DNA of 64,000 nt from Thermodesulfatator autotrophicus (lineage in GTDB: Bacteria > Desulfobacterota > Thermodesulfobacteria > Thermodesulfobacteriales > Thermodesulfatatoraceae). How positions within the stretch are numbered: the stretch's first letter is position 1; each line of letters opens with the position of its first letter. This document shows, piece by piece, positions 63,006 through 64,000 of the stretch. The stretch spans positions 1 to 64,000 of the forward strand of contig NZ_LSFI01000003.1 in the NCBI RefSeq assembly GCF_001642325.1. The letters are read 5' to 3'. Made by a program: the position numbers and the translations under genes. A model generated the notes under the pieces. It ran no database searches. It saw only the letters and a program-made list of their open reading frames with translations, and was not told where the DNA came from.

Positions 63006-63859
63006 AAGAGATATTAGTTCTTAGCGGAAAAGGAGGGACAGGCAAAACCACAGTCTGTGCCTCTTTAGCGGTGCTACTTGAAGAGAATAAAGTTCTGGCT
63101 GATGCCGATGTTGACGCTGCCAATCTGGCCTTATTCCTGAGGGCTAAAAAAATAGACGAAGAAGGTTTTAAATCAGGCTGGGAGCCGATAAAAAACGAAG
63201 AGCTCTGCACCTCCTGCGGTATTTGCCTTGAAAAGTGCCGTTTTGGCGCCGTGCGTGAAGACTTTACCTTTGACCCGTTTTTATGTGAAGGTTGTGGAGT
63301 ATGTGCCTGGTTCTGCCCGGAAGAGGCCATTACCATGGAAGAAAAAGAAGTGGGAAAACTCCTGTATTCTGACACAGATTATGGGCCTTTAGTTCACGCA
63401 GAGCTTTACCCTGGTGAAGAAAATTCAGGGAAATTGGTAATTGGTGTCAAAAGAAAGGCCCAGGAAATAGCCAAACAAAAAGGAGCAAACTTAATCCTGA
63501 TAGACGGCTCCCCTGGGGTAGGCTGCCCGGTTATAGCTTCTCTTTCAGGAGTTAGTGCTGTGCTTATGGTCACTGAACCTACTATCGCCGGGTTGCATGA
63601 CCTAGAAAGACTCAAAGGCCTTTTAGATCACTTTTCTATTTCAGGCTACCTCATCGTTAACAAAGCTGATTTAAACCCTGAGATAACCCAAAAATTACTG
63701 GGTGAAGAAACAGGCTTTAAGCCTTTAGGTTCCGTTCCTTATGACCCAGATGTTTATGGCGCTATCCACGCCGCTACCCCTTTGCCTGAATACTCCAGTG
63801 GGCCAGCGGTTACGGCCTTAAAAGAAATAAGCCAAAAAGTGAAAAAATTGATTTTATAG
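63002..63859 (+). CDS. Second MinD-type ATPase with ferredoxin insert
   Basis: The 285-aa paralogue has LSGKGGTGKTT, CTSCGICLEKCRF and CEGCGVCAWFCPEEA, and DGSPGVGCPV. The two paralogues probably form a heterodimer, as inferred for Desulfovibrio pairs. The ATGA overlap with the upstream copy ensures equal translation. A second NifX-like gene follows ten bases later. Confidence 0.92.
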   Translation: MKEILVLSGKGGTGKTTVCASLAVLLEENKVLADADVDAANLALFLRAKKIDEEGFKSGWEPIKNEELCTSCGICLEKCRFGAVREDFTFDPFLCEGCGVCAWFCPEEAITMEEKEVGKLLYSDTDYGPLVHAELYPGEENSGKLVIGVKRKAQEIAKQKGANLILIDGSPGVGCPVIASLSGVSAVLMVTEPTIAGLHDLERLKGLLDHFSISGYLIVNKADLNPEITQKLLGEETGFKPLGSVPYDPDVYGAIHAATPLPEYSSGPAVTALKEISQKVKKLIL

Positions 63860-63869
63860 GAGGGTTAAA

Positions 63870-64000
63870 ATGAAAATAGCTGTACCCATTGAAGGTGAAA
63901 TGATTGCTGAACACTTTGGCCATGCGCCCCAGTTTGCCATTTATACCGTAGAAGGAGATACCTTAAAGAAGGAACTTTTAGTTCCACCACCCCATGAGCC
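63870..64000 (+). CDS. NifX-like protein, cut by window end
   Basis: After AGGAGGG an ATG at 63870 opens a frame starting MKIAVPIEGEMIAEHFGHAP, the start of a NifX/NafY-domain protein, and running past the window end. The visible part is 43 residues. It probably belongs to the same cluster as the two ATPases. Confidence 0.85.
   Translation, partial: MKIAVPIEGEMIAEHFGHAPQFAIYTVEGDTLKKELLVPPPHE

Noticed and set aside
1-64000. tRNA or rRNA genes
   Set aside because: I looked for cloverleaf and rRNA-like stretches in the gaps and saw none; a covariance search would settle it.

Overview
The window reads as part of the chromosome of a flagellated, Gram-negative, probably thermophilic anaerobe. 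The best guess is a member of the Thermodesulfobacteriota (a Thermodesulfatator- or Thermodesulfobacterium-like sulfate reducer). The reasons are an LPS Kdo transferase and flagellar L and P rings (outer membrane), a cluster of NifX-like proteins with ferredoxin-containing MinD ATPases that is typical of sulfate reducers, two phenylacetate-CoA ligases beside an ACT protein, and a very large CRISPR locus. The lineage is inferred from gene content; no marker such as 16S rRNA is present.

1-23.1 kb is a CRISPR-Cas super-locus, almost all on the minus strand. At the far left is an array of 54 identical 30-bp repeats that runs off the window edge. Its promoter and leader lie on the right, next to cas2. 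Going upstream come cas2, cas1, cas4, cas3, cas5, cas7 and cas8 (type I-B with a Cst1-type CXXC-CXXC Cas8). Then follow an AAA/DUF4143-like ATPase and a complete type III-C-like set: Cmr3-like, Cmr5, Cmr4, Csx11 (the Cas10 homologue), a large Cmr6 and Cmr1. An MNT-HEPN toxin-antitoxin pair sits inside this set, and cas6 stands at the head. The Csx11 has an HD motif but no GGDD, so it should not make cyclic oligoadenylate. A 22-codon hydrophobic micro-ORF with a strong ribosome-binding site, preceded by a 13-bp stem whose loop can pair with that site, lies between the array promoter and cas2.

23.5-39.1 kb is housekeeping and metabolism: tsaD-rsmA, a glutamine amidotransferase-like protein with DAHP synthase, marC, a ThiF/MoaD pair, an aminotransferase with phenylacetate-CoA ligase, a tRNA-dihydrouridine synthase, an HDOD protein, waaA, and an acyl/aryl-CoA ligase cluster with ACT protein. 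The acetyl-CoA synthetase in that cluster is broken by one missing base in a C run.

39.1-45.6 kb is an AT-rich six-gene minus-strand operon: PqqD-like protein, ATP-grasp ligase, diaminopimelate-decarboxylase-like PLP enzyme, urea-transporter/M23-peptidase fusion, outer-membrane barrel and TPR protein. It ends at a bidirectional terminator. I do not recognise it as a characterised pathway, and it is the best candidate here for an undescribed biosynthesis/export system.

46.1-61.2 kb is a flagellar cluster, all on the minus strand: flgF-flgG-flgA-flgH-flgI-flgJ(rod)-flgN-flgK-flgL-csrA-fliW-fliC-fliS-fliT-like-fliD. A near-perfect sigma-54 promoter precedes flgF and a near-perfect sigma-28 promoter precedes fliC. 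The fliC leader carries repeated GGA sites consistent with FliW-CsrA control. FlgK is about twice the usual size. 61.6-64 kb holds the NifX/MinD/MinD/NifX cluster, cut by the window edge.

Intergenic gaps are filled with a dispersed palindromic repeat family (ATTGCGAGC...GAAGCAAT) and, before the NifX cluster, with TTTTGCCTGTCCC repeats.
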